Source: Candidatus Andeanibacterium colombiense (lineage in GTDB: Bacteria > Pseudomonadota > Alphaproteobacteria > Sphingomonadales > Sphingomonadaceae). Taken from it: a stretch of DNA of 64,000 nucleotides. The notes under the pieces are model-generated. The model worked only from the letters and a program-made list of their open reading frames with translations, was not told where the DNA came from and made no database searches. The translations under genes were made by a program, and so were the position numbers. How positions within the stretch are numbered: the first letter of the stretch is position 1; every line of letters begins with the position of its first letter. The DNA is taken from contig CP119316.1 in NCBI GenBank assembly GCA_029202985.1, positions 1,240,001-1,304,000 on the forward strand. Reading direction: 5' to 3'. Below are positions 1 through 8,316 of the stretch, piece by piece.

Positions 1-491
1 CGATAGACGGTGACGAGCCCGCGCTTCGCTTCGTGGAAGGCGGGATCGTGGGCCAGCGCCTTGCGATACAATTCGAGCGCCCGTTCGTAGTCTTCGCAGC
101 AGACCAGGATCGATCCAAGCAGCGTCAGATGATCGGGGGCGCCCGCCCCTGCCGCGAGCGCAGCCTCGCACGCCTGCTTCGCATCGGCGAGCCGGTTCGC
201 GAAAGCGAGCATCCGGGCGGACTGGACCCGTCGCAACACGCTGCGCGGTTCGAGCGCGAGCGCCTTGCGGCTGGCCTCGACCGCTCGCGCAAGATCGCCG
301 CGCATCAACTCGAACTCGGCCGCAAGCGCCCACACATCGGGATCGCCCGGCGCGGCAGCGACGGCTTCGGCGACTATCTGACCGGCGGGGCCAAGCCGGC
401 CCCGCCGGATCAGCTCTGCCGCATGGCTGAGCCGCGCGCGATCGATCATGGGCGGCATCTCATCCGCCGCATGATGCGCGGCCCGGCGCAT
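1..491 (-). CDS. Tetratricopeptide-repeat protein, 3' part missing
   Basis: The reading frame runs off the left edge; about 163 N-terminal residues are visible. They form successive TPR-type helical pairs: motifs such as GDPDVWALAAEFELMRGD, and further on CEDYERALELYRKALAHDPAF. The ATG at 491 is preceded by GGGAA and lies 4 bases after the stop of the TonB receptor, so the two are probably co-transcribed. In sphingomonads, TPR proteins behind TonB receptors often end in a sulfotransferase-like domain, but that part would lie outside the window. Function not determined from what is visible. Confidence 0.75.
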   Translation of the reverse strand, partial: MRRAAHHAADEMPPMIDRARLSHAAELIRRGRLGPAGQIVAEAVAAAPGDPDVWALAAEFELMRGDLARAVEASRKALALEPRSVLRRVQSARMLAFANRLADAKQACEAALAAGAGAPDHLTLLGSILVCCEDYERALELYRKALAHDPAFHEAKRGLVTVY

Positions 492-495
492 CGCA

Positions 496-2922
496 TCAAT
501 TCCCGAACTTGAAATTGGCCCTGAGGCCGATCGTCCGTGGTCTGAGCACGCCATAGGTCTGGCTCTTCGCGCCATAATACTCCTCGGCGTTGCCGCTGTT
601 GGTCCCCAGCTCGCTTGTAATGTTGTTCGCGAACAGGGTCAGCGAATAGCTCTGGAAGTCGAGCGTGGCCGAGAGATTCAGCACCGTGGCCGAGCCGAAG
701 CGGATGAAATTGTCGCCGGTAAAAGTGTCCACCCCGCCGACGATGATATCGATATCGGCGAAGGTGCTTTGCGACGGCGAGCGGTAGGAAATATCGCCGT
801 GCAGTTTCAGGCCAAGCTCGTCCGACAGCGGCGCATCGTAATCCACGCTCGCGGTCGCCATATGCTTCGATGAGCCGGGCAGCGGCGATCCGGGAGCAAT
901 CAGCGTTTCCGGAAGCGACGCGTTGAGCAGGAAGGACTTGGTTACCTCGGCATCGGTGTAGCTGTAGCCCAGCGCCATGCTCAGGCGGTCGGTTATCGAG
1001 CCTGCCAGCGACAGTTCGATCCCGCGCGAACGGGCCCCCGGGACATTGCCGACATAGGAAACCCCCAACTGGCTGACCAGCTGTTGCTGCATGTTGCTCC
1101 AGTCGATCCAGAAGCCGGTCGCGCTGTAGCTCAGCCGGCCGAGATCGCCCTTGAGCCCGACCTCGTAGCTATTCACCTTGTCGGGATCGTATTGCAGCAG
1201 CTGGCTGTTGTCGTTGCCGGCGGGATCGGTCAACGGCAGCGCATTGCTGCCGCCGCCGCGATAGCCTTGGGCGAAGGTCGCGTAGAGCAGGGTGTTCGGG
1301 GTGAGGTCATAGGCCGCGTTCGCGCGGAAGATGACGCCGCTATCCTTGTAAGACAGCGGCTCGATCCCGCCGAGCAAAAACTCGTCTAGCGGAATGCCGT
1401 AATACCACGAAGTCGTTCGCGAGGCGAAGGGCAGCGGAATGCCCGAGGTACCGGTGGTCTTGAGCTTGAACCCCCGTATCCCGCCGGTGAGCGACAATTT
1501 GTCGGTCGCGTGCCAGGTCAGCTCGCCATAGAGCGCGCCTTCCTGCGTGACCTTGTCCTGCCCGCCGTAGGCCAGCACATCGCCGAAATCGAGCGGAGGG
1601 TTCAGGCCGTAGAGCGCGTTCACATAGTCGCTCAGCCCCGGCATGCGCTGGTCCATCGAGAAGTCGAGGTGGTTGCGGTTGTAGTAAGCGCCGACGATCC
1701 AGTCGAAGGCACCGCCCGGCTTCGAGACCAGGCGCAGTTCCTGGGTGAAGACCTTGCGGGTCTGCTCGCGGTAAATCGGTGCGATCAGGCGCGGAAAGCC
1801 AAAGTAATATTGCGGGATGTTGACCCGCAGGAATGGCGAGGAATCCGACGATGACTTCGCATGCGCCTGCGAATAGGACGTCGCGGAGGTCATCTGGGCA
1901 AAGCCGACATCGACATTCACGTCCAGGCTGCCGATGTGGATATCGGATTCCTGCGGATCGAGATTGTCCTTGTAGTGGACGTAGTGCTCCCCGGTTCCGT
2001 AGTAAGGGTTCTCTTCGTAGCGGTCGTTCACCAGCGTATGCTGGAAGGTATAGCGCAGGGTCGCGTTGAACCCGTCCGTGGGTTCAAACAGCATCGCGGC
2101 CCGGAAATAGGCGGTATAGCCGTCGTTCACGTCCTTCTCGGGCGCCTTGGTCGCGGCCGGGCTGGTCAGTGGGTTGGCCGGATCCGCGAGCACCGGGGCG
2201 CCGGGATGGAACTTGTCGGTGCCGTCCATCTGGACCAGGCCGAGCGCGTCGATGAAACCCCCGAGGTGCTGGTATCCGCCGCTCATCCGCAGCCCTAGGG
2301 TCGAGGCGATAGGCACGTTGAGGACGGCGGAAAGATCGTAGCTCGGATCGCCGGAGTGGGCAGTAAGTGAGCCTTCCGCATTCACCTCGGCTGAGAAATG
2401 GGACAGGTCCGGCGCCTTGGGAATGATCCGCATTGTGCCGCCGACCGAGCCCGAGCCGTAGAGCGTGCCTTGCGGCCCGCGCAGCAGCTCGATCCGATCG
2501 ATGTCGATCAGCTTGAGCGGGAAGAACACCGGCGTTTCGCCGAAATAGGTGGAAACGGCTTCCTGCGTATTGCTTGGGTTGTCGTCATTGGGGTTCATCG
2601 CATTGGCGTTGAGTCCGCGAATGATCAGCGTGTTGCGGTTGCCGGAGGCGCGCGGCCCTTCGTCCAGCATCACCACGCCGGGGATCAGCCGGGTGAAGCT
2701 GTTGACGTCGGTCACCCCGGCGTTCTCGAGCATGTCGCCGGTGACGGCCGAGATGTTCGACGGGACTTCGCTGAGCGATTGAGCCCGGCGGCCTGCGGTC
2801 ACGACGATCTCGTCGGTGTTGGCCGGCTGCGGCGCGGCTTCATCCGCCCATGCCGCGCCAGGTGCAGCCAGGCCCACGAGAATGATTGCGGACGAGATCA
2901 GCAGCTTCGATTTGCAACCCAT
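496..2922 (-). CDS. TonB-dependent outer-membrane receptor
   Basis: An 808-residue outer-membrane receptor that would import a substrate with energy from TonB/ExbBD. The N-terminus has a signal peptide (GCKSKLLISSAII... to AWA), then a TonB-box-like segment (DEIVVTAGRR) and a plug domain with the usual IELLRGPQGTLYGSGSVGG motif. The barrel ends in an aromatic-rich strand (LRANFKFGN). The ATG at 2922 is chosen because a perfect AGGAGG lies 6 bases upstream; an upstream in-frame start at 2985 has no such site. The substrate is unknown. The neighbouring TetR/NicX-like pair on the same strand suggests an aromatic or heterocyclic compound, which is inference. Confidence 0.93.
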   Translation of the reverse strand: MGCKSKLLISSAIILVGLAAPGAAWADEAAPQPANTDEIVVTAGRRAQSLSEVPSNISAVTGDMLENAGVTDVNSFTRLIPGVVMLDEGPRASGNRNTLIIRGLNANAMNPNDDNPSNTQEAVSTYFGETPVFFPLKLIDIDRIELLRGPQGTLYGSGSVGGTMRIIPKAPDLSHFSAEVNAEGSLTAHSGDPSYDLSAVLNVPIASTLGLRMSGGYQHLGGFIDALGLVQMDGTDKFHPGAPVLADPANPLTSPAATKAPEKDVNDGYTAYFRAAMLFEPTDGFNATLRYTFQHTLVNDRYEENPYYGTGEHYVHYKDNLDPQESDIHIGSLDVNVDVGFAQMTSATSYSQAHAKSSSDSSPFLRVNIPQYYFGFPRLIAPIYREQTRKVFTQELRLVSKPGGAFDWIVGAYYNRNHLDFSMDQRMPGLSDYVNALYGLNPPLDFGDVLAYGGQDKVTQEGALYGELTWHATDKLSLTGGIRGFKLKTTGTSGIPLPFASRTTSWYYGIPLDEFLLGGIEPLSYKDSGVIFRANAAYDLTPNTLLYATFAQGYRGGGSNALPLTDPAGNDNSQLLQYDPDKVNSYEVGLKGDLGRLSYSATGFWIDWSNMQQQLVSQLGVSYVGNVPGARSRGIELSLAGSITDRLSMALGYSYTDAEVTKSFLLNASLPETLIAPGSPLPGSSKHMATASVDYDAPLSDELGLKLHGDISYRSPSQSTFADIDIIVGGVDTFTGDNFIRFGSATVLNLSATLDFQSYSLTLFANNITSELGTNSGNAEEYYGAKSQTYGVLRPRTIGLRANFKFGN

Positions 2923-3341
2923 GTAACCTCCTAAACGCGTTGCCTCGCCGCGCTTTGGAAGCCCGCCGTTAGGGGCGCTCCTCACCGCGCGGCGGTGCCG
3001 TTTGCTCTGTCTCGCATCTCTCCTGAAACGGCGCTTTGCGAAGCGGCCAGGCGGCCAACATCGAATCGCATCATCCCGTCACTTATTACCCAGATCATCT
3101 AATGTAATATCTCAGGAGAGAAAAGGAGGTTTTACTACCTTTTAAAAAAAGTTTCATACTTCTATTGATTGCGAAACGAAAACGCCCCGTGAAATAGGTC
3201 TCACGGGTCAATATTTTCGACTTTTAGGATTTTTTCTCTATTTACTGCTGCCTGATACAACCAACTCCTTGCATCGATGAAATTCGATACGATGCTTTAT
3301 CTTTGGAATCGCATTCGCCACAGGCGCGAAACGGGTCGGGC
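2923..3341. other. AT-rich intergenic region upstream of the TonB receptor
   Basis: About 420 bases without a convincing gene. The part from about 3080 to 3300 is clearly poorer in GC than its surroundings and holds an imperfect dyad (AAAAGGAGG ... CTACCTTTT near 3120-3143) and a hairpin at 3186-3207. It probably contains the receptor's promoter and operator, but I could not fix a single -35/-10 pair. Confidence 0.5.
3186..3207 (-). terminator. Possible terminator after the TetR gene
   Basis: CCCGTGA, 8-base loop, TCACGGG: an exact 7-bp stem about 135 bases past the TetR stop. On the minus strand it is followed by a stretch with several T residues (GCGTTTTCGTTT). It might equally be an operator. 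Confidence 0.35.
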
Positions 3342-4028
3342 TCAACGCGCCGCATCCTGCCCCCCGTCATTGAACACCGCACCCAAGCGCGCGGTTATCA
3401 TCGCGTGCAGCTGTTCGGGAATCTGTTCGCGGACGGCTTCCGGAACACGCATATAGCTATCGATGAACCCATAGAATGTGCTGACGATGCCATATGACAG
3501 CGCGGTCACATCCGTCTTTGCATCCGGCGCGCGGGCGCGGATCGCAGCCTCCCAACTCGCCGCGATCCGGCTGAACGTCACGCGGTCAAGTTCGCGCAAT
3601 TCGGGTATCGCGTTCATCGCCTGCAGCACCGCCCAACTGCCGTTCTCGCGCACGACCACTCCGAACCACTCGCCGATCAGTCCTACAAGAAGTGCCCGCC
3701 AGTCGCTGGTCGGCTTCACGAGTTCGTCAAAGTAGACCGATTCCCAATTCGCCCACTTGCCTATCAGCTCCTCGCCGATGGCCGCGATCACGGCGAGCTT
3801 GTTGGGGAAGTAGCGATAGATCGTGCGAACCCGCACGTCGGCCCGTTCCGCCAGCAGATTGGTGTTGAACGCGTCGAGGCCCACTTCTCCCAGCAGCGCC
3901 CTGCCGACCGCGAGGATATGCGCGCGCGACCTGATCGCGCGTTCCTGCACCGGTTCGGATCTGGCAGCCAGATCAGGCGCCGCGGGCACCGCATGTGCGG
4001 CCTTCGATCGTTTCTTTTCTGTCAGCAT
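3342..4028 (-). CDS. TetR/AcrR-family transcriptional regulator
   Basis: A 228-residue repressor-type protein. The DNA-binding helix-turn-helix spans about residues 32-80, with the typical signature NLLAERADVRVRTIYRYFPNK shortened here to its core RTIYRYFPNK. The remaining helical part would bind a ligand. The ATG at 4028 overlaps the stop of the NicX-like gene by 7 bases, so the two form one transcript and the regulator probably controls that gene, and perhaps the TonB receptor downstream. The ligand cannot be read from the sequence. Confidence 0.9.
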   Translation of the reverse strand: MLTEKKRSKAAHAVPAAPDLAARSEPVQERAIRSRAHILAVGRALLGEVGLDAFNTNLLAERADVRVRTIYRYFPNKLAVIAAIGEELIGKWANWESVYFDELVKPTSDWRALLVGLIGEWFGVVVRENGSWAVLQAMNAIPELRELDRVTFSRIAASWEAAIRARAPDAKTDVTALSYGIVSTFYGFIDSYMRVPEAVREQIPEQLHAMITARLGAVFNDGGQDAAR

Positions 4029-5110
4029 AGGCTCTTGTTGATCCGCCCTTTGTCCACCAGCACCAGATCGTCGAGCATGACGGTTGGACGCAGCGTCGTC
4101 CAATCCCAATGCACCGAGGACTTCGACAATTCGTAAGGCAGCGGCCCCTTCGCCATGCCGCTCAGCATGCCGAGATCGCCCATCCCGCAGGTGACCGATC
4201 CGAGCACGCGCTCCCATTCGGGGTGCTGGGTCAGGAGCGCGTTGGGATTGACGCCGATGTTCAGGTGAACCGGGCCGAAGCGCGCGCTCTCGTCGCCCAG
4301 CTCTTCCAGCCAATCCTGCAGCCGCATCGCGAACAGCGGATCGCCGCCGATATCGGTGAGCACGCCGTCGACGAATTTGAGGCGCAACGGAGTCGGCGGG
4401 GCCGCATGATAGATCGGATGGTAGAGCAGGGTTCCGTCGACCAGCACTTCCCCGTTGGGCCGCCCCTTGGGAACGAGGATGCCCGGCTGCGACGGCGGCG
4501 CGAACGCCCAGTTCGTGATGAACTTCCCTTCCTCCGGATCCCACAGGGTTCCGGCACCCAGGTCGCCTTCGACATCCGCGATGTCGATTTCGAGCACCGT
4601 GTCGTCGCCGGTTATCATGCGGCAGGTCTTGGCCTCGGTGAACAGCCCGGCGATCTTCTTGGCGCGCCGCAGCACCGCGCGTATGTCGGTGTGGAGGATC
4701 GTGCGGATCAGCACGTCGTCGGTATAGGGCATCGCGATGCCGTCGCTGGGAGAGAACACGCGCGCGCCGCGTTTCAGCGCGTCGAAGATGAATTGCGCAT
4801 AGCCGACCCCGAAATCGATGATCAGATCCGCCTCGCGCGAGGCCGCCTCGATCATTGGCGACCACACGGCCGAAGGCTGATAGGTCGCACCGCCCCGCGG
4901 ACTCGCGCCCTCGATGAGCACCGCATCGGCACCCATTGCCATCGCCATGCCCTGGAACGCATGATTGAGATACTCGGGCGTCCGCGCATCCGAGATGATC
5001 AGGACCTTCTCCCCCGGCTGCAAATTGCACATGTCGCGATAAATGATCTGCGTCAGCGGAATCAGCTCCGGCTTGGCTCGCAGGCCGATATCGGGAATTT
5101 CGAGACCCAT
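4022..5110 (-). CDS. M29-like metalloenzyme related to 2,5-dihydroxypyridine dioxygenase (NicX)
   Basis: 362 residues, of the family that contains M29 aminopeptidases and the iron dioxygenase NicX, which opens 2,5-dihydroxypyridine in nicotinate breakdown. The C-terminal half shows His282 (FGPVHLN), then His334 and Asp336 (VHWDW). Their spacing is close to the His265/His318/Asp320 iron site I recall for Pseudomonas NicX. The co-transcribed TetR gene and the nearby TonB receptor fit a catabolic role. No nicA, nicB, nicC, nicD or nicF lies next to it, so the substrate may be another ring or a peptide. The family is well supported; the activity is not. Confidence 0.7.
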   Translation of the reverse strand: MGLEIPDIGLRAKPELIPLTQIIYRDMCNLQPGEKVLIISDARTPEYLNHAFQGMAMAMGADAVLIEGASPRGGATYQPSAVWSPMIEAASREADLIIDFGVGYAQFIFDALKRGARVFSPSDGIAMPYTDDVLIRTILHTDIRAVLRRAKKIAGLFTEAKTCRMITGDDTVLEIDIADVEGDLGAGTLWDPEEGKFITNWAFAPPSQPGILVPKGRPNGEVLVDGTLLYHPIYHAAPPTPLRLKFVDGVLTDIGGDPLFAMRLQDWLEELGDESARFGPVHLNIGVNPNALLTQHPEWERVLGSVTCGMGDLGMLSGMAKGPLPYELSKSSVHWDWTTLRPTVMLDDLVLVDKGRINKSLC

Positions 5111-5158
5111 CGCGTTTTATCCTAATCCTGGATGCGACAGCCATCATCGCATAAAGGG

Positions 5159-5187
5159 AATAAAAGCTACTTTTTTCGTAAATGCAA
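5159..5187 (-). promoter_or_regulatory. Candidate promoter of the NicX-like/TetR operon
   Basis: TTGCAT (5187-5182), 17-base spacer, TTTATT (5164-5159), placing the start about 40 bases before the gene. The dyad AAAAG-TAG-CTTTT inside the spacer and -10 region could be a TetR operator. Match to consensus is moderate. Confidence 0.35.
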
Positions 5188-5347
5188 CCGGATCTTGTGC
5201 AACCGGCGTCAGGATCCGGCAGGGGGCGTTCCCGATCGCAGCGATCTTGGGCATTTGGCTGGGACCCCCGGGGCGAGCTTTGCAGCCCCTCCCCTTACCG
5301 CGGTCGCTATCTGTTTTGCGGTTGAGCATCCGCGATGCTTGCCCGCG

Positions 5348-5458
5348 CTAAAGCGTCAGGTCTTCATCCGGGTCGGTATGAAATTCATGCCAGAGCCCGT
5401 TCAGGATCCCGAAGGCAACGGCCAGGCCAAGGCCCAATATCCAGCTGAAATACCACAT
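5348..5458 (-). CDS. cydX: Cytochrome bd oxidase small subunit CydX
   Basis: A 36-residue single-pass membrane protein starting MWYFSWILGLGL, the hallmark of CydX, which stabilises the haem sites of cytochrome bd. It follows cydB by 17 bases, the usual place. It ends in a short acidic tail (TDPDEDLTL). Easily missed because of its size. Confidence 0.93.
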   Translation of the reverse strand: MWYFSWILGLGLAVAFGILNGLWHEFHTDPDEDLTL

Positions 5459-5475
5459 GGTCGATTTCCTCGAAA

Positions 5476-6624
5476 TCAGTAGAAATCCGGGTTGGTTCCG
5501 ACATCCTTGAGCGTGATGCGCCCAAAGAGAACTTTGTAGACCCAAGCGGTGTAGAGCAGAACGACGGGCAGGAAGGTCACCGTCACCAGCAACATGATAA
5601 ACAGGGTCAGATGGCTGGAGGAGGCGTTCCAGACAGTCAGGCTGGACGCCGGATCGATCGAACTGGGCAGGATGAAGGGGAACATCGACAGGCCGACGGT
5701 GGAGATGATTCCGAGGGTCCCGAGCGACGAGCCCCCGAAGGCAAGCGCCTCACGGCCGGTCCGGATTCCGGCGAGCGCGATCAGCGGCCCGGAAAAACCC
5801 AGCAACGGCGCAAGCAACATCCAGGAATGGGTCGCATAATTGTTCATCCAGGCGCCTGGCGCGGCGACCATGGCCACCAGATGCGGATTGGATGGCCCCG
5901 CAGGCTCGATTACGCCCACGATGCGGAAGCCCATGCCGCCGCGCGCCGCCATCAGCCCGCCGATGGCGAAGAGCAGGATGGCACAGACCGCAGCGACCTG
6001 CCCGAACGTCCTGGCGCGGTCATGGACCGCGCCGCGCTCTACCTTGATCGCCAGCCAACTTGCGCCGTGCAGGACCAGCATCGCGACCGAGAGCAGGCCA
6101 GCCAGCAGCGAGAAGGGATGGAACAGGCCGAGCAGGCTACCGTCGTAGAAGGCCCGCAGGTCGCCATCGAGGCGGAAGGGAATGCCGGTCAACACGTTGC
6201 CCACAGCCACGCCGAAGACCAGCGCCGGCACGAAGCCACCGACGAATAGCGCCCAATCCCAGCGGCTGCGCCATGTCCTGTCTGGCCGTTTGGAGCGATA
6301 TTTAAAACCGACCGGGCGCAGGATCAGCGCCGCCAGAACCAGGAACATGGCAAGGTAGAACCCGGAGAAACTCACCGCATAGACGAACGGCCAGGCGGCA
6401 AAGATCGCACCGCCCCCCAGGATGAACCACACTTGGTTGCCTTCCCAGGTCGCACCTATCGAATTAATGACCATACGCCGCTCGGCATCGGTCTTGGCAA
6501 CGAAGGGCAGCAGGGCGGCCACGCCGAGATCGAACCCGTCGGTCAGCGCAAATCCGATCAGCAAAACGCCCATCAGAATCCACCAGATCAGGCGAAGAGT
6601 CTCATAGTCGATGGGAAGTGCCAC
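5476..6624 (-). CDS. cydB: Cytochrome bd ubiquinol oxidase subunit II
   Basis: 382 residues, full length for CydB, with a series of hydrophobic membrane helices and the family start (YETLRLIWWILMGVLL...ALTDGFDLG). With CydA it forms the high-affinity terminal oxidase that reduces oxygen with quinol in the inner membrane. It starts with GTG at 6624, preceded by AAGGAGAG, 12 bases after cydA. It belongs to the operon cydA-cydB-cydX, which faces away from cydDC. Confidence 0.97.
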   Translation of the reverse strand: MALPIDYETLRLIWWILMGVLLIGFALTDGFDLGVAALLPFVAKTDAERRMVINSIGATWEGNQVWFILGGGAIFAAWPFVYAVSFSGFYLAMFLVLAALILRPVGFKYRSKRPDRTWRSRWDWALFVGGFVPALVFGVAVGNVLTGIPFRLDGDLRAFYDGSLLGLFHPFSLLAGLLSVAMLVLHGASWLAIKVERGAVHDRARTFGQVAAVCAILLFAIGGLMAARGGMGFRIVGVIEPAGPSNPHLVAMVAAPGAWMNNYATHSWMLLAPLLGFSGPLIALAGIRTGREALAFGGSSLGTLGIISTVGLSMFPFILPSSIDPASSLTVWNASSSHLTLFIMLLVTVTFLPVVLLYTAWVYKVLFGRITLKDVGTNPDFY

Positions 6625-6636
6625 GGCTCGCTCTCC

Positions 6637-8211
6637 TTATTCGGCGGGCAACGGCTTGTAGCCGTGCCCCTCTGCAGCTCCCTCCGACAGCTCGCCTTCG
6701 TGGTCGAACGGTCCTTTGCGGATCGCCGCCAGCATAAGCCGCACTTCGATCACGGCCAGCGTTCCATAAAGAAGGGTAAATCCAACGATCGTAATCCAGA
6801 GCTGACCGACGGTCAGGCTTGAAGCACCCAGGAAGGTCGGCAGCACACCCTCGATCGCCCAGGGTTGCCGTCCGATTTCGGCAAGCACCCAGCCGAACTC
6901 GGCAGCGAGCCAGGGGAGCGGAATGATCCATACCGCGGCGCGCAGGAACCAACGCGCACCGAAGCGGCGCACAGTCGAAAAGTAGAAGGCCAGGACGAAA
7001 AAACCGATGAAGAAGAAGCCTAGGCCCGCCATCACCCGGAACACCCAGAACATCACCGGCACGTTCGGCACCGTGGACCAAGCGGCCTGGACAATCTGAT
7101 CGGGCGTCGCTTCGCGGGGATCCGCGACAAAGCGCTTGAGCAGCATAGCATAGCCCAGATCGAGCTTGTGCCGCTCGAACTGCTCGCGCGCAGCCATGTC
7201 GGTACGATTGAGCTTTAGCTTCTCGACCGCGTCATAGGCCTGAATGCCGTTTTCGATCCGACCCTGCGCCTTCGCGACGAGTTCGGTGATCCCCTCGACC
7301 TGGCCGGTCAGGCTGCGCGTCGAGATCAGGCCCAGCACATAGGGGATCTTGATTTCGTAACGCGTATCCCGCCCTTCGAGACTGGGTATGCCGAAGACGG
7401 CGATGCCGGCGGGCGCAGGCTCGGTGTGCCACATGGCCTCCAGGGAGGCCAATTTCATTTTCTGATTGTCCGTGAGTGCATAGCCCGATTCGTCGCCCAG
7501 CACGACAACCGATAGCGACGACGCAAGCCCGAAGGCGGCGGCGACGGTGAAGGAGCGCTTGGCGACCGCCACCCATTTGCCCTTGAGGATATACCATGCC
7601 GAGACGCCGAGCACGAAGACCGATGCCGTCACATAACCGGCACTGACGGTGTGAACGAACTTCGCCTGCGCGACGGGATTGAACAGCACCGCCGCGAAGT
7701 CAGTCACTTCCATCCGCATCGTGTCCGGATTGAAGCGCGAGCCCACCGGGTGCTGCATCCAGCCATTGGCAATGAGAATCCACAGTGCGGACAGGTTCGA
7801 ACCCAGCGCGACCATGAAGGTAGTGAAGAGATGTTGGCGCTGCGAAAGCTTGTCCCAGCCGAAGAACATCAGGCCCACGAAAGTCGCCTCGAGGAAGAAG
7901 GCCATCAAACCTTCGATCGCCAGCGGAGCGCCGAAAATGTCGCCGACATAATGCGAGAAATAAGACCAATTCGTGCCGAATTCGAATTCCATCGTCAGGC
8001 CCGTGGCCACGCCGAGGACGAAGTTGATCCCGAACAGCTTCGACCAGAAGCGCGTGACCGTCCGCCAGATCGTCCGCCCCGTCATCACATAGACGCTCTC
8101 CATGATGACGAGCATGAACGACAGACCAAGCGTGAGCGGCACGAACAGGAAGTGATAGAGCGCAGTCAATGCGAACTGGAGGCGCGAGAGCTCGATTACA
8201 GCCATATCCAT
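6637..8211 (-). CDS. cydA: Cytochrome bd ubiquinol oxidase subunit I
   Basis: 524 residues, matching E. coli CydA in length. It carries the haem ligands and the quinol-oxidising Q loop; the segment TEPAPAGIAVFGIP and the following long insertion (to about LKRFVADP) match the long-Q-loop type. GRQPWAI near the C-terminus is also typical. The ATG at 8211 has GAGGTG upstream; a second ATG at 8205 is possible. Cytochrome bd works at low oxygen and resists NO, sulfide and peroxide. A 105-base gap separates it from the divergent cydD. Confidence 0.97.
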   Translation of the reverse strand: MDMAVIELSRLQFALTALYHFLFVPLTLGLSFMLVIMESVYVMTGRTIWRTVTRFWSKLFGINFVLGVATGLTMEFEFGTNWSYFSHYVGDIFGAPLAIEGLMAFFLEATFVGLMFFGWDKLSQRQHLFTTFMVALGSNLSALWILIANGWMQHPVGSRFNPDTMRMEVTDFAAVLFNPVAQAKFVHTVSAGYVTASVFVLGVSAWYILKGKWVAVAKRSFTVAAAFGLASSLSVVVLGDESGYALTDNQKMKLASLEAMWHTEPAPAGIAVFGIPSLEGRDTRYEIKIPYVLGLISTRSLTGQVEGITELVAKAQGRIENGIQAYDAVEKLKLNRTDMAAREQFERHKLDLGYAMLLKRFVADPREATPDQIVQAAWSTVPNVPVMFWVFRVMAGLGFFFIGFFVLAFYFSTVRRFGARWFLRAAVWIIPLPWLAAEFGWVLAEIGRQPWAIEGVLPTFLGASSLTVGQLWITIVGFTLLYGTLAVIEVRLMLAAIRKGPFDHEGELSEGAAEGHGYKPLPAE

Positions 8212-8316
8212 CTTGGCGACACCTCTGGACGACGGGCGCTCGATCGGACGGTCGAGTCGATTTCGTTTAGCCAATAGAAGTAATTATGTATATGATAAAG
8301 CAGCTTTGACCGGACA

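Noticed and set aside
3342..5147. 601-residue frame ending in the TetR protein
   Set aside because: The first two thirds are an out-of-frame reading of the NicX-like gene; TetR starts at ATG 4028.
5111..5347. Extra small gene between cydX and the NicX-like gene
   Set aside because: Only short frames without ribosome sites or recognisable products; the sequence is better explained as promoter region.
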